DNA from: Brevibacillus massiliensis
Lineage (GTDB): Bacteria; Bacillota; Bacilli; Brevibacillales; Brevibacillaceae
Assembly: GCF_000311785.1 (NCBI RefSeq)
Contig: NZ_HE978535.1
Span: forward strand, 571,922 to 635,921
Direction of reading: 5' to 3'
DNA length: 64,000 nt
Part shown: positions 52,182 through 60,394 of the stretch, one piece after another
Layout of the letters: each line of letters opens with the position of its first letter
Position numbering within the stretch: position 1 is the stretch's first letter
Notes under the pieces: model-generated
Told to the model about the DNA's origin: nothing
The model's input: only the letters and a program-made list of their open reading frames with translations
Database searches by the model: none
Position numbers and translations under genes: made by a program

Positions 52182-53474
52182 TCATGATTCTCTCATATCG
52201 CACCATTCGAGAATGAACGCAGCATAGGTCTTCGTTACGGCTTTGACACTGGGCAGATCGACCCATTCATCCACTCCGTGCATGTTCCCCCCGGTCGGGC
52301 CGTAACAAGTCGCGGGGATCCCGTAATATAGATTGTAGAAACGGATATCGGTCGTGGCTGTGGCAGCGGCATACTGCAGCTTTTGAGAAGTCGTCCTTTC
52401 ATGCGCGCTTTCCAACACGCGGAAAATCTCCAGATCCCGATCCAGTGCAACGCCTTCCGCGTGGAACCCGTAAAACGTAATCTCCGGCTCTGCCTGAATC
52501 AGCCAAGGATCTTGCTTTGCGGCCTCTAGCAGCCATGATTTTACTTCGTCTTTCACCTGCTGCGGGTCTTGTCCCGGGTACAAACCGATCCGCGCTTCAA
52601 ACGTGCACAGCGAGGGGACATTCGAAGCCCAGTCTCCGGAACGAATGATACCTACATTTACATTTAATGGATGACTGTGATTTTGAAAGCTTGGATGCTT
52701 GGGCAACCCATTGATATAACGGCGGTACTCATCAAGGGCGTTGATCAGCACGTACGACTTTTGAATCGCATTTACCGCCCGGTCGGCTCTTTCCACATGG
52801 GCTCCTGCTCCTCTCACCCTGACCCTCATCCAGATGACCCCGACTTGAGCTGTCAGCGCGGTCGGCCCGAACGGCTCTGGTATCAAGGCGCCGTCAGCCA
52901 CATAGCCTCTTGCCAACGTCGCAAGGGCTCCGTTGCCGGTGCATTCTTCTTCAATCACCGTTTCCAGCAAAACATCGGCTCCCAGCTTCACTCCTTTCTC
53001 TTTTATCGCCTTTACGGCAAAGATCATGGCGGCAATTCCCGATTTCATATCTTGCAGGCCCCGCCCATACATTTTGTCTCCTTCGATCGTTGAGCCCCAC
53101 GGATCATAATTCCAAAACGCAACAGGTTCGGGACTAACCACATCCACATGTCCTTGTAAAATCAAGCTTCTGCCGGTTTTCGGCCCTTCAGTCTGCCACT
53201 TACCTACCACTACAGGTCTGCCCTCGTACGACCACTCGACTGGGGAGTAGCCGGGGAGCTTTGAAATTATTTTATGATCGGGGACAAACACATCGGTTTC
53301 CAGACCTAGTTCGCTGCTGAAATAATCGGCGATAAAATGCTGTACGCTTGCTTCATTCCCCAATGTACTGGGGTATCGGCCAATCTTTTGCAGAAAAGCC
53401 ACTTCCTCTTCCCAGAGTGAGTCGATCTTGTCCATTACCTCCTCAAATACCGCTGACTTGTCCTTTCTTAGCAT
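52182..53474 (-). CDS. M20 metallopeptidase (ArgE/DapE/acetylornithine deacetylase-like)
   Basis: This 430-aa dinuclear zinc hydrolase cleaves N-acyl amino acids or dipeptides. Metal and catalytic motifs are SLILQGHVDVVSP (His and Asp), MYGRGLQDMKSG (bridging Asp), TVIEEECTGNGA (general base Glu, metal Glu) and GPTGGNMHGVDEWV (last His). The lid domain lies between. AGGAGG precedes the start. It is the first gene of the operon with the binding protein and LivGFHM, so the imported substrate is probably an N-acylated or amide-linked compound. A collapsed copy lies at 47174-47485. Confidence 0.93.
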   Translation of the reverse strand: MLRKDKSAVFEEVMDKIDSLWEEEVAFLQKIGRYPSTLGNEASVQHFIADYFSSELGLETDVFVPDHKIISKLPGYSPVEWSYEGRPVVVGKWQTEGPKTGRSLILQGHVDVVSPEPVAFWNYDPWGSTIEGDKMYGRGLQDMKSGIAAMIFAVKAIKEKGVKLGADVLLETVIEEECTGNGALATLARGYVADGALIPEPFGPTALTAQVGVIWMRVRVRGAGAHVERADRAVNAIQKSYVLINALDEYRRYINGLPKHPSFQNHSHPLNVNVGIIRSGDWASNVPSLCTFEARIGLYPGQDPQQVKDEVKSWLLEAAKQDPWLIQAEPEITFYGFHAEGVALDRDLEIFRVLESAHERTTSQKLQYAAATATTDIRFYNLYYGIPATCYGPTGGNMHGVDEWVDLPSVKAVTKTYAAFILEWCDMRES

Positions 53475-53533
53475 GTTGTTCCTCCTTTTTAAAGGGCATT
53501 CTTTACGATATTAAAGCTATGTTTTCACCGGAT

Positions 53534-53548
53534 GGAAAATTCAGATAA
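53534..53548 (-). promoter_or_regulatory. Copy 2 of the 15-bp shared upstream element
   Basis: GGAAAATTCAGATAA, identical to 35016-35030 and in the same orientation, 60 bp before the first gene of the M20/Liv operon. It is close enough to the start to lie in the core promoter region. Confidence 0.4.
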
Positions 53549-53564
53549 AATTTAGCTTACAAGT

Positions 53565-53603
53565 AAAAAAAGCCTTCTTAAGATATCCTTAAGAAAGCTT
53601 TTT
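53565..53603. terminator. Terminator between the 69-aa gene and the Liv operon
   Basis: AAAAAAGCCTTCTTAAG and CTTAAGAAAGCTTTTT form a stem with one bulge around GATATC, with A- and T-runs on both sides. On the minus strand it ends the small gene at 53636. Confidence 0.85.
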
Positions 53604-53635
53604 GACCAAGGTCCACTTGTGGTTCGCCCCGGTGA

Positions 53636-53845
53636 CTATACGTAATGCTTGAAAATAATAGACAAAAATACCGCGGTGCTGACCACAGAGCCGAGCAGCA
53701 GCAGGACGCCGCTGCGTATGTGCCGCTGAAACAGGCGAAGAAAACCGAAGCTGAACAAAAGGCCGGTTATCATGAAATAGGCAGCGCCAATCAAAAACAA
53801 ATCCCATGACAAAAGCGAAAAATTTACGATGCCCATGCCGGACAC
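53636..53845 (-). CDS. Small two-helix membrane protein
   Basis: This 69-aa protein consists almost wholly of two membrane helices (LLSWDLFLIGAAYFMITGLLFSFGFL and SGVLLLLGSVVSTAVFLSIIF, landmarks only) joined by a basic loop (RLFQRHIRSG). The GTG start at 53845 has GAGGG close by. It is a single-gene unit with its own terminator, downstream of the second copper ATPase. I do not recognise the family. Confidence 0.65.
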   Translation of the reverse strand: MSGMGIVNFSLLSWDLFLIGAAYFMITGLLFSFGFLRLFQRHIRSGVLLLLGSVVSTAVFLSIIFKHYV

Positions 53846-53978
53846 ACCATCCCTCTAAACAAAAATGTAAGTATAGCTGCATTATAACAGATGCTTGCCT
53901 ATTATAACCTTCAGCGTGTGCAAACGTAAAGAAACTGTCATGAATGGGAAACGAGGGAGGAGGTTGTACATCCCGCGT

Positions 53979-56168
53979 CTACAGGTGTACGCGTTTTAAG
54001 CGCAGCGAATTCAACACGACCGAGATGGAACTGAACGCCATTGCAGCTCCGGCCAGCCAGGGGGACAAGTACCCGAGCATCGTGAGCGGGATGCCGAGGG
54101 AGTTGTACGCCAAGGCCCAAAACATGTTTTGTTTGATATTGGCGATGGTTTTTTGACTCAGCCGAATGGCGTCTGAAATCGCCCGCACATCCTCTTGCAT
54201 TATGATGACGTCGGCGGCTTCGATCGCGATGTCGGTTCCGGTGCCGAGCGCGATGCCCACGTCAGCCGCGGTCAGGGACGGTGCGTCATTCATGCCATCC
54301 CCCACCATTGCGATGGTTCTCCCTTGCTGCTTCCACTTTTCGATGATCGCTGCCTTCTCCTCCGGCAGCATGCCGGAATAAACCCTGTGTATTCCGATTT
54401 TTTTGGCGACGGCTGTCGATGCCATCTGATGGTCTCCTGTCACCATAATTACCTCTTTCCCCATTTTCCGTAACCGGCGGACGACTTCTCGGGCCCCCTC
54501 CTTGACCGTATCGGCGGCGGCAAGCAGGCCGGCAAGCTGCCGATCGACGGCGACGTACAGGACGGTTTTTCCCGCGAACTGCAGTTGGTTCACCAGCGAA
54601 TCTGTTCCCTCTATGGCAATTCCTTCCCTGATCATCAGTTTTTCTGAACCGATGATGACCTGTTTCCCCTCCACAACCGCTTTGACCCCGTAGCCGGGGA
54701 CGGTTTGGGACTCGGCGGCCCGCAGCCTCGGCAGCCCTCGTTTTGCAGCGGTCTGTACGATCGCCGCAGCGAAGGGATGCGGGGAACCCGTTTCTGCAGC
54801 GGCGACGAGCTGCAGGAACGCCGATGTTTCGCCCTGGCAGTAGACATCGGTTATCTCCGGCTTCCCTTTGGTGACCGTGCCGGTTTTGTCCAGGACGACG
54901 GTATCCACTTTCTGCAGGGTTTCCAGATGTTCTCCTCGCTTGAATAAAATCCCCGACCGGGCCCCCCGTCCAGAAGCGACCAAAATGGAAGTAGGTGTGG
55001 CCAGTCCAAGCGCACAAGGGCAGGCGATGATCAGCACCGCCATTGCCTTTTCCAGCGAATCGCCAAAATCGCCCGGGCGCAGCAGGAAGTACCAGGCCAA
55101 AAAGGTGCTGGCCGCAATCATAACCACAAGCGGGACGAATATTTCCGTCAGCTCATCGGCGTACCTCTGAATCGGAGCCTTCTTGCTCTGGGCTTCTTCC
55201 ACCACTTTGATGATTTGCGACAGTGCCGTTTCCCCGCCGATTTTCACTGCCTTTACTTGCAGCAGGCCGTTCTGGTTCAACGTCGCTCCAATGACAAAAC
55301 TCCCCGCTTGTTTTTCAACAGGGATGCTCTCCCCCGTGATCATCGATTCATCAAGGGTGGAATTGCCGCGAACGACAATTCCATCGGTGGCCACTCTCTC
55401 CCCGGGCCTCACGATAAAAATATCTCCCGCTGCCAATTGTTCGATCGGAATTGTCAGATGCTCGCCGCCGCGCAGAATCACGGCCGATTTGGGCTGCAGC
55501 TGGTACAGGCTTTTGATCGCCTGAACCGTCCGCCCCTTCGCAGTCGCCTCGAGAAGTTTTCCGATCAACAGAAAAGTGATGATCACGGCACTTGTCTCAT
55601 AGTACAGCGTCACATGCTGCGAAGGGCTGCCGACGGACTGCACGGTTAAGGAATGGCTGTAAAAAAAGGCGGAGGACGTGCTTAACACAACCAGCAGGTC
55701 CATGTTGGCGGACCTGTTCTTCAATGCCCTCCAGGCCCCCTCGTAAAAGGAAAAACCAATCCAAAACTGAATGGGAAACGTTATGGCAAGCTGAAAAAAG
55801 GCGTTTTCGAACAAGGCAGGCACCCAAACCGACGATGCAGCCAAGGGAAAATGAGAGACCATCGACCAGATCAAGGGAATGGACAAAACGGCGGAGATCA
55901 GGCACTTTTGCTTTAGCCTGTTGATTTCATGCAGGTGTTTGTCTTCCTGCTCTTCTGTCGCTTTATACCCCAGTTTTTCGATTCTTCCCGTTATGTCTGC
56001 CTGATTGATGACGTCAGGCTGGTAGGAAATCGTCGCCTTTTCAATTGCGAGGTTCACTTGCACGGTTTCTACTCCGTTTAGCTTGCCGAGGACTTTTTCA
56101 ATGCGGTTGGCACAAGCCGCACAGGTCATCCCCGAAATATGCAAGGTTACTTGCCTGGATATTCCCAC
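53979..56168 (-). CDS. Second copper P1B-type ATPase, single HMA domain
   Basis: This 729-aa P1B ATPase has one N-terminal metal-binding domain (CAAC at residues 15-18), eight predicted membrane helices, TGES, the membrane motif [20 protein letters not shown] (the HP motif as GSPHPFAAA) and GDGMNDAP. The YN and MxxSS residues that specify Cu(I) are present (ALAYNSLG; AMAFSSISV). AGGAGG precedes the GTG start. It is divergent from a YtkA-like lipoprotein and near a SafE-like membrane protein. By analogy with CopA2/CtpA/FixI-type pumps it may load respiratory oxidases rather than detoxify; that is inference, since copA with copZ exists at 3015-5686. Confidence 0.93.
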   Translation of the reverse strand: MGISRQVTLHISGMTCAACANRIEKVLGKLNGVETVQVNLAIEKATISYQPDVINQADITGRIEKLGYKATEEQEDKHLHEINRLKQKCLISAVLSIPLIWSMVSHFPLAASSVWVPALFENAFFQLAITFPIQFWIGFSFYEGAWRALKNRSANMDLLVVLSTSSAFFYSHSLTVQSVGSPSQHVTLYYETSAVIITFLLIGKLLEATAKGRTVQAIKSLYQLQPKSAVILRGGEHLTIPIEQLAAGDIFIVRPGERVATDGIVVRGNSTLDESMITGESIPVEKQAGSFVIGATLNQNGLLQVKAVKIGGETALSQIIKVVEEAQSKKAPIQRYADELTEIFVPLVVMIAASTFLAWYFLLRPGDFGDSLEKAMAVLIIACPCALGLATPTSILVASGRGARSGILFKRGEHLETLQKVDTVVLDKTGTVTKGKPEITDVYCQGETSAFLQLVAAAETGSPHPFAAAIVQTAAKRGLPRLRAAESQTVPGYGVKAVVEGKQVIIGSEKLMIREGIAIEGTDSLVNQLQFAGKTVLYVAVDRQLAGLLAAADTVKEGAREVVRRLRKMGKEVIMVTGDHQMASTAVAKKIGIHRVYSGMLPEEKAAIIEKWKQQGRTIAMVGDGMNDAPSLTAADVGIALGTGTDIAIEAADVIIMQEDVRAISDAIRLSQKTIANIKQNMFWALAYNSLGIPLTMLGYLSPWLAGAAMAFSSISVVLNSLRLKRVHL

Positions 56169-56330
56169 GAAAACGTCCCCTCCTGGAACCCGCTATGTCT
56201 CGAGCATGTCCGTTACGAACATCATATGCGCGCCGGGGGAAAAGAGAATCTCATTTTTATACTGAATAAGAAATAATAAGAATGAATACCTATATATAGA
56301 AAATTCTATCTTACAAAGGAGAGATCGCGT

Positions 56331-56783
56331 ATGGCCGGAAGCAGCAGATACCTTGGGATTCTTTTGATCGTGCTGGCAGCAGGGATACCCTGGATCGCCG
56401 CCTGTTCTGCACAAGGACATCAACATGCCGCAGCAGCAGCCCCGGCAGACGCTCATCCTGAACAGACAGCGGCAAGCGCACAAGAGGATGGGCTGCAAAT
56501 CAAGCTGGTGTCGGAGCCGGTCAAAATTCTCATGGAAAACGAACTGCAGATTTCCCTGCCAAGCGAGCAGGCAGAAGGGATGAAAGACGCTGTAGTGACG
56601 GTAAAGCTGTCTATGCCGGAAATGGATCACGGCGAACTGTTGTTTTCAGCGGAGCGCGGGCCGGACGGTGTCTTTACCGCAAAGCTGATTCCCACGATGG
56701 TGGGCCGATGGGTCGCGCAGATTGTCGTGGAAAAGGACGGCCAAACCATCGCCTCCGAGTTTGGCTTCGATGCACAGCCCTGA
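56331..56783 (+). CDS. YtkA-like lipoprotein
   Basis: This 150-aa exported lipoprotein has signal peptide and lipobox WIAAC (Cys25), a His/Ala-rich linker (GHQHAAAAAPADAH) that could bind metal, and a C-terminal YtkA/FixH-like immunoglobulin-type domain (VKLSMPEMDHGE, GRWVAQIVV). AAGGAGAG precedes the start. It is divergent from the copper ATPase and converges on the SafE-like gene. YtkA-like domains are found near cytochrome oxidase and copper-handling genes, which fits. Confidence 0.85.
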   Translation: MAGSSRYLGILLIVLAAGIPWIAACSAQGHQHAAAAAPADAHPEQTAASAQEDGLQIKLVSEPVKILMENELQISLPSEQAEGMKDAVVTVKLSMPEMDHGELLFSAERGPDGVFTAKLIPTMVGRWVAQIVVEKDGQTIASEFGFDAQP

Positions 56784-56790
56784 TGCCGGC

Positions 56791-57477
56791 TCACCAAAGC
56801 CAGGGATTTATACTGGGCATCCAGCCGCTCATGACCAGGCCCCGCATGATCAGGACAAAGCCGATGCAGGCAGCGAGAGCGTTGGCGAAGAGCAGTACCT
56901 TTGTCCGCAGCGCCTTCCCGAGCACGACGGAAAGCACCCCGGTACAGAGTAAAGCCGGCAGTGTACCCAGGCCGAAACAGGCCAATGTCGAGGCCCCCTC
57001 CCAGATGTTCCCCGTCGCAGCCGCTTTCATCTGCATGGCATACGTTAAGCCGCAGGGCAAGAATCCGAGCAAAAGGCCGCTGATAAAGATAGGCGCCAAG
57101 GCCGTTTCACCTTTTGTCCGGGAGAGCATCCGCTGAACCGCAGGAAGCCGCAGGGGGCTCCATTTGGCCAAGGGAATGGCAAGCTTTCTGCCTACCCAGA
57201 GCAGAATAAACAGCCCGCCCAGTATATTGGCTGCTCCTTGTACCCCCACGAGCCTGCCGGCCACGCCGACAAACGAACCGACAAAGCCCATACACGCGCC
57301 TACAGCCGTATAAGTCATGATCCGGCCGAGATTATAGGCCATGACTGTTTGCAGCAGGGGGGCATTTGAATGCAGTGTCCAGGCAGACATGATCCCCCCG
57401 CACATCCCGATGCAGTGTGGAGCGCTGGCCAAGCCGGTCAGCATGACCAACAGATACTCATAAATGCTTCCATACAT
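56791..57477 (-). CDS. SafE/UreH-like heavy-metal membrane protein
   Basis: This ~228-aa membrane protein has six predicted helices of the TauE/SafE (UreH_2) type. It has the conserved first motif GLASAPHCIGMCGGIM and a second GLLLGFLPCGLTYAM, whose Cys/His residues are thought to bind metal. Family members beside FixI/CcoI-like ATPases take part in copper delivery to cbb3 or similar oxidases. The ATG at 57477 has GGGGGAG upstream; the longer frame to 57549 lacks a site. Sulfite export is less likely in this context. Confidence 0.88.
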   Translation of the reverse strand: MYGSIYEYLLVMLTGLASAPHCIGMCGGIMSAWTLHSNAPLLQTVMAYNLGRIMTYTAVGACMGFVGSFVGVAGRLVGVQGAANILGGLFILLWVGRKLAIPLAKWSPLRLPAVQRMLSRTKGETALAPIFISGLLLGFLPCGLTYAMQMKAAATGNIWEGASTLACFGLGTLPALLCTGVLSVVLGKALRTKVLLFANALAACIGFVLIMRGLVMSGWMPSINPWLW

Positions 57478-57672
57478 ACTCGTCTCCCCCGCCCCGTTGT
57501 TGGCGTTTGCACGATCAGCAGCCATTCGCGTACCGTTTCGTGATATCATAACTAATCATACGAGGACCGACGCCTTTTCAAGCTGGCTCGTTTGAGCTAT
57601 TTCTTCAGGATGTACCGTTTCGTATGATAGAAACTGGGTGTTTTGCAAACCAGCAAAAAGGAGAGAGTTTCG

Positions 57673-58329
57673 TTGAGCGCAACCTGTCGCGTCATTCTGG
57701 CAGACGATCATCCCCATGCGCGGGAAGCCATTCGCTCTGTGCTGGCTGAGAGTGATTTGTTTACGATTGTCGGCGAGGCAACCACCGGTCCTGAAGCATT
57801 CGAATTATGCCGCCAACAATTACCTGACCTCGTGTTAATGGACATTCACATGCCCGTATGGGACGGCTTGGAAGCGACGAGGAAAATCAAAGAGGCGTTT
57901 CCAACCATAAAAATCGTCATCTTAAGCGTATCCGACAACATCAAGGATCTGTTTGCCGCGATCCAGCTGGGGGCCCAAGGATACCTGTTGAAAAACATGG
58001 ACCCGGATGACTGGCTGGCCTATCTGCATTCGCTGATTCAAGGGAATACGGAGACTTCACGCGAGCTCGCCGGACGAATTTTTTACCAGTTTCGCGAAGG
58101 GACGAATGAAGATCCTCTCCCCAGTGTCCTGACCTCCCGAGAAAAAGAAATCCTGAAATACGTCGCCTCTGGCGTCACCAATCGGGAGATAGCCAAGACC
58201 CTCGTGATCGCGGAAAATACCGTCAAAAATCACATCAAAAATCTGTTGGAGAAGCTGCAGCTCGAAAACCGCGTGCAGCTTGCCTCTTACGCCGTAAGAC
58301 ACGGTTTAACCAGGCAGGGACAGAAGTAG
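57673..58329 (+). CDS. NarL/LuxR-type response regulator (orphan)
   Basis: This 218-aa regulator has a receiver (VILADDHPHAREAI, phospho-Asp57 in LVLMDIHMP, Lys in YLLKNMDPDD) and a LuxR helix-turn-helix (LTSREKEILKYVASGVTNREIAK, ENTVKNHIKNLLEKL). The TTG at 57673 is five bases behind AAAGGAGAGAG and is preferred to an upstream ATG that overlaps this site. No sensor kinase gene is adjacent. Related regulators respond to oxygen or nitrate; given the copper/oxidase neighbours, respiratory control is a guess. Confidence 0.92.
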   Translation: MSATCRVILADDHPHAREAIRSVLAESDLFTIVGEATTGPEAFELCRQQLPDLVLMDIHMPVWDGLEATRKIKEAFPTIKIVILSVSDNIKDLFAAIQLGAQGYLLKNMDPDDWLAYLHSLIQGNTETSRELAGRIFYQFREGTNEDPLPSVLTSREKEILKYVASGVTNREIAKTLVIAENTVKNHIKNLLEKLQLENRVQLASYAVRHGLTRQGQK

Positions 58330-58358
58330 ATCCCGGGAAGGCAGCGGCCGCTGTCGGC

Positions 58359-58404
58359 AAAAAAATACGCCGGCTTCAACTGCGCGATGGCGTTGAAGCG
58401 GCGC
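58359..58404 (-). terminator. Terminator after mqnD
   Basis: Minus-strand GCCGCTTCAAC and GTTGAAGCCGGC form the stem, followed by TATTTTTTT. It lies 23 bp behind the mqnD stop and also sits after the convergent response regulator gene. Confidence 0.88.
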
Positions 58405-58426
58405 GACTCTCTTGCTTTCGATCCTG

Positions 58427-59260
58427 TTATCGCAGCGCGGCCAAATCCACTTCCGGCACAAGCCCTTCCCGCGCGGCCCGGTCGAGCAGGGCGGTTACCG
58501 CTGCGTACCCGTCCTCGCCCAAATCGGCGGTAAACTTGTTTACGTACAGATCGATGTGGGCCCTTGCCACCTCGGGAGCCAGCTCCTGAGCGTGAGACAT
58601 CACGTACTCTTGCGACACCTCCGGGTGGGCCCAGGCGTATTCGACCGATGCGCGCGTCCAGCCCGCGATCGCGTCCAAATCAAGTGTCCGGCGGGCGATG
58701 ATGGCACCAAGCGGTATCGGCAGGCCTGTGTCGGCCTCCCACCAGCTGCCGAGGTCGGCAAGGAGGGCCAATCCGTAAGCAGGATAAGTGAAACGAGCCT
58801 CGTGGATCACCAGCCCGGCATCGATCAGACCGTCACGGACAGCCGGCATGATCTGGTGGAACGGCATCACGACAATCTCGCCCACGCCCCCCGGGACGTT
58901 TTGGGCTGCCCACAGTCGGAACAACAGGTAGGCCGTCGACCGCTCACTCGGCACCGCTACCCGGCGGCCAGACAGCACAGCCGGATCAGCCGTGCCGCCG
59001 CCTTTGGTCAGTACCAGAGGACCGCAGCCTCTGCCAAGCGCCCCGCCACATGGCAGCAGCGCGTAATCAGACAAGACCCAAGGCAGGGCTGCATACGATA
59101 TCTTGAGCACCTCCGGCCCGTCGGGACGAGTTGCCAGGCCATTGGTGATATCGATGTCTGCATACGTGACGTCCAGCTTCGGCGCACCGGGCACGAGTCC
59201 GTGCACCCACGCGTGAAAGACAAAGGTGTCATTGGGACATGGGGAAAAAGCAATCTTCAT
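58427..59260 (-). CDS. mqnD: 1,4-dihydroxy-6-naphthoate synthase
   Basis: MqnD converts cyclic dehypoxanthine futalosine to 1,4-dihydroxy-6-naphthoate in the futalosine route to menaquinone. The 277-aa product opens with KIAFSPCPNDTFVFHAWVHG, the signature of this branch of the periplasmic-binding-protein-like MqnA/MqnD fold. It also has KISYAALPWV, VAVPSERSTAYLLFRLW and DAGLVIHEARFTY. Its ATG overlaps the mqnB stop as ATGA. Other mqn genes (A, C, E) are not in the window. Confidence 0.95.
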   Translation of the reverse strand: MKIAFSPCPNDTFVFHAWVHGLVPGAPKLDVTYADIDITNGLATRPDGPEVLKISYAALPWVLSDYALLPCGGALGRGCGPLVLTKGGGTADPAVLSGRRVAVPSERSTAYLLFRLWAAQNVPGGVGEIVVMPFHQIMPAVRDGLIDAGLVIHEARFTYPAYGLALLADLGSWWEADTGLPIPLGAIIARRTLDLDAIAGWTRASVEYAWAHPEVSQEYVMSHAQELAPEVARAHIDLYVNKFTADLGEDGYAAVTALLDRAAREGLVPEVDLAALR

Positions 59261-59952
59261 GGTAATACCTCCCGTAATACTGAGCTTGCAGATTCCAGCG
59301 CGCGCAAAGCTTCTTCGATTCGCCAGGCTGCCCGGTTGCGTGGGCCGACCTGGTTGGATATGGACCGAATTTCCAGAATCGGCAGTCTCTGTTGATGCGC
59401 TGCGGTCGCGACGCCGTACCCTTCCATCGCCTCGGCGGCTGCGCCCGCCACTCGTTTGGCCAGTTCGTCAGCAGTCTCGGCCGTACCTGTCACCGTCGAT
59501 ACCGTGAGTACGGGGCCAGTCTTGGCGGCCAGCCCGGCGGCCTGCATCGCCTCGGCTACTCGGGCGGCGAGATCGCTGTCAACCGGGATGCGGGCGGTTC
59601 CGAATCCAAGCTTGTCCAGGCTGCAAAAACCTTCCGGTGTCTCCGCACCCAGGTCGGCGGCGACAATCTCGCTCGCCACCACGATCGAGCCCAGCTCCGC
59701 TATGCCGGAAAAACCGCCGGCGATTCCGGCGCAGATCACCAGGCTGTACCGATCAGCGGCCAATACCGCTGCTGTGCTGGCCGCCGCCGCCGCTGGTCCG
59801 ACGCCTCCTGCGACGACGTCAAATCGGCTGGATCCGCGCAGGCCGCGCAGTACAGCGTCCCGTTCGGCCGGGACAGAGGTCATCACCAGCACGCGCCTCC
59901 CCGCTTCCTGTTGACGGGAGTCTGAGGTTTCTGGGGTACTTTCTACATTCAC
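59257..59952 (-). CDS. mqnB: Futalosine hydrolase
   Basis: MqnB removes hypoxanthine from futalosine. The 231-aa product is a nucleoside phosphorylase-like (MTA/SAH nucleosidase fold) enzyme with VLVMTSVPAERDAV, VAGGVGPAAAAASTA, VICAGIAGGF, STVTGTAETADEL and the catalytic region AEAMEGYGVATAA (Glu for nucleoside ribose). The GTG at 59952 has AAAGGAG nine bases upstream; the longer frame to 60021 does not. It forms a two-gene coupled unit with mqnD. A hypoxanthine-releasing pathway implies an intact futalosine route elsewhere. Confidence 0.94.
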   Translation of the reverse strand: MNVESTPETSDSRQQEAGRRVLVMTSVPAERDAVLRGLRGSSRFDVVAGGVGPAAAAASTAAVLAADRYSLVICAGIAGGFSGIAELGSIVVASEIVAADLGAETPEGFCSLDKLGFGTARIPVDSDLAARVAEAMQAAGLAAKTGPVLTVSTVTGTAETADELAKRVAGAAAEAMEGYGVATAAHQQRLPILEIRSISNQVGPRNRAAWRIEEALRALESASSVLREVLP

Positions 59953-60100
59953 GTTTCCAATCTCCTTTGATGTAGGATGCAATGGGACCCTCGCTGGTTC
60001 AGGGCAAAAGGATGTTCCCATTGCCCGTCCAAGCTCTCCCTTTCAACGTTAGCGCTATCTCAGACTTATGTAAAGAGGTTTCTTCGTACGGAGTTTTGAA

Positions 60101-60145
60101 AAAGAAAAAGCCGATTTCCCAGCGGTTGGGAAATGATCGGCTTAT
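60101..60145 (-). terminator. Terminator after the endonuclease/61-aa gene unit
   Basis: Minus-strand AAGCCGATCATTTCCC and GGGAAATCGGCTT pair with a two-base bulge, followed by TTTTC. It is 64 bp behind the stop at 60209. Confidence 0.85.
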
Positions 60146-60208
60146 GGAGGGTATCATTCGTTTTGGGCTATGCTCAGATGCAAAGCAAAATATCAAATCT
60201 TCGGCGGC

Positions 60209-60394
60209 TTATTGCAACCCGACCCGATCGATAACAGGTTTTTCGGCCTCATACAACTTTTCGTCGATAAGCCTCCTTGAAATAGAGTTTGGCCCTGCAA
60301 ACCGGATGGCAAGGTCGAGTACACGGTGCAGAGGTAACTCCTCAGACTGTCTGGACCATTTTTCCCCTGTATGCCTCCACACTCCGATTTTCAA
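60209..60394 (-). CDS. Hypothetical 61-aa protein coupled to the endonuclease gene
   Basis: A TTG start at 60394 overlaps the endonuclease stop (TTGA), with GGGAGG four bases upstream, and a terminator follows. These three signals support a real gene. The product is basic and acidic by turns (MKIGVWRHTGEKWSRQSEEL...), without membrane segments or Cys motifs, and I recognise no family. Position suggests a partner, perhaps an inhibitor, of the nuclease; that is speculation. Confidence 0.5.
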   Translation of the reverse strand: MKIGVWRHTGEKWSRQSEELPLHRVLDLAIRFAGPNSISRRLIDEKLYEAEKPVIDRVGLQ

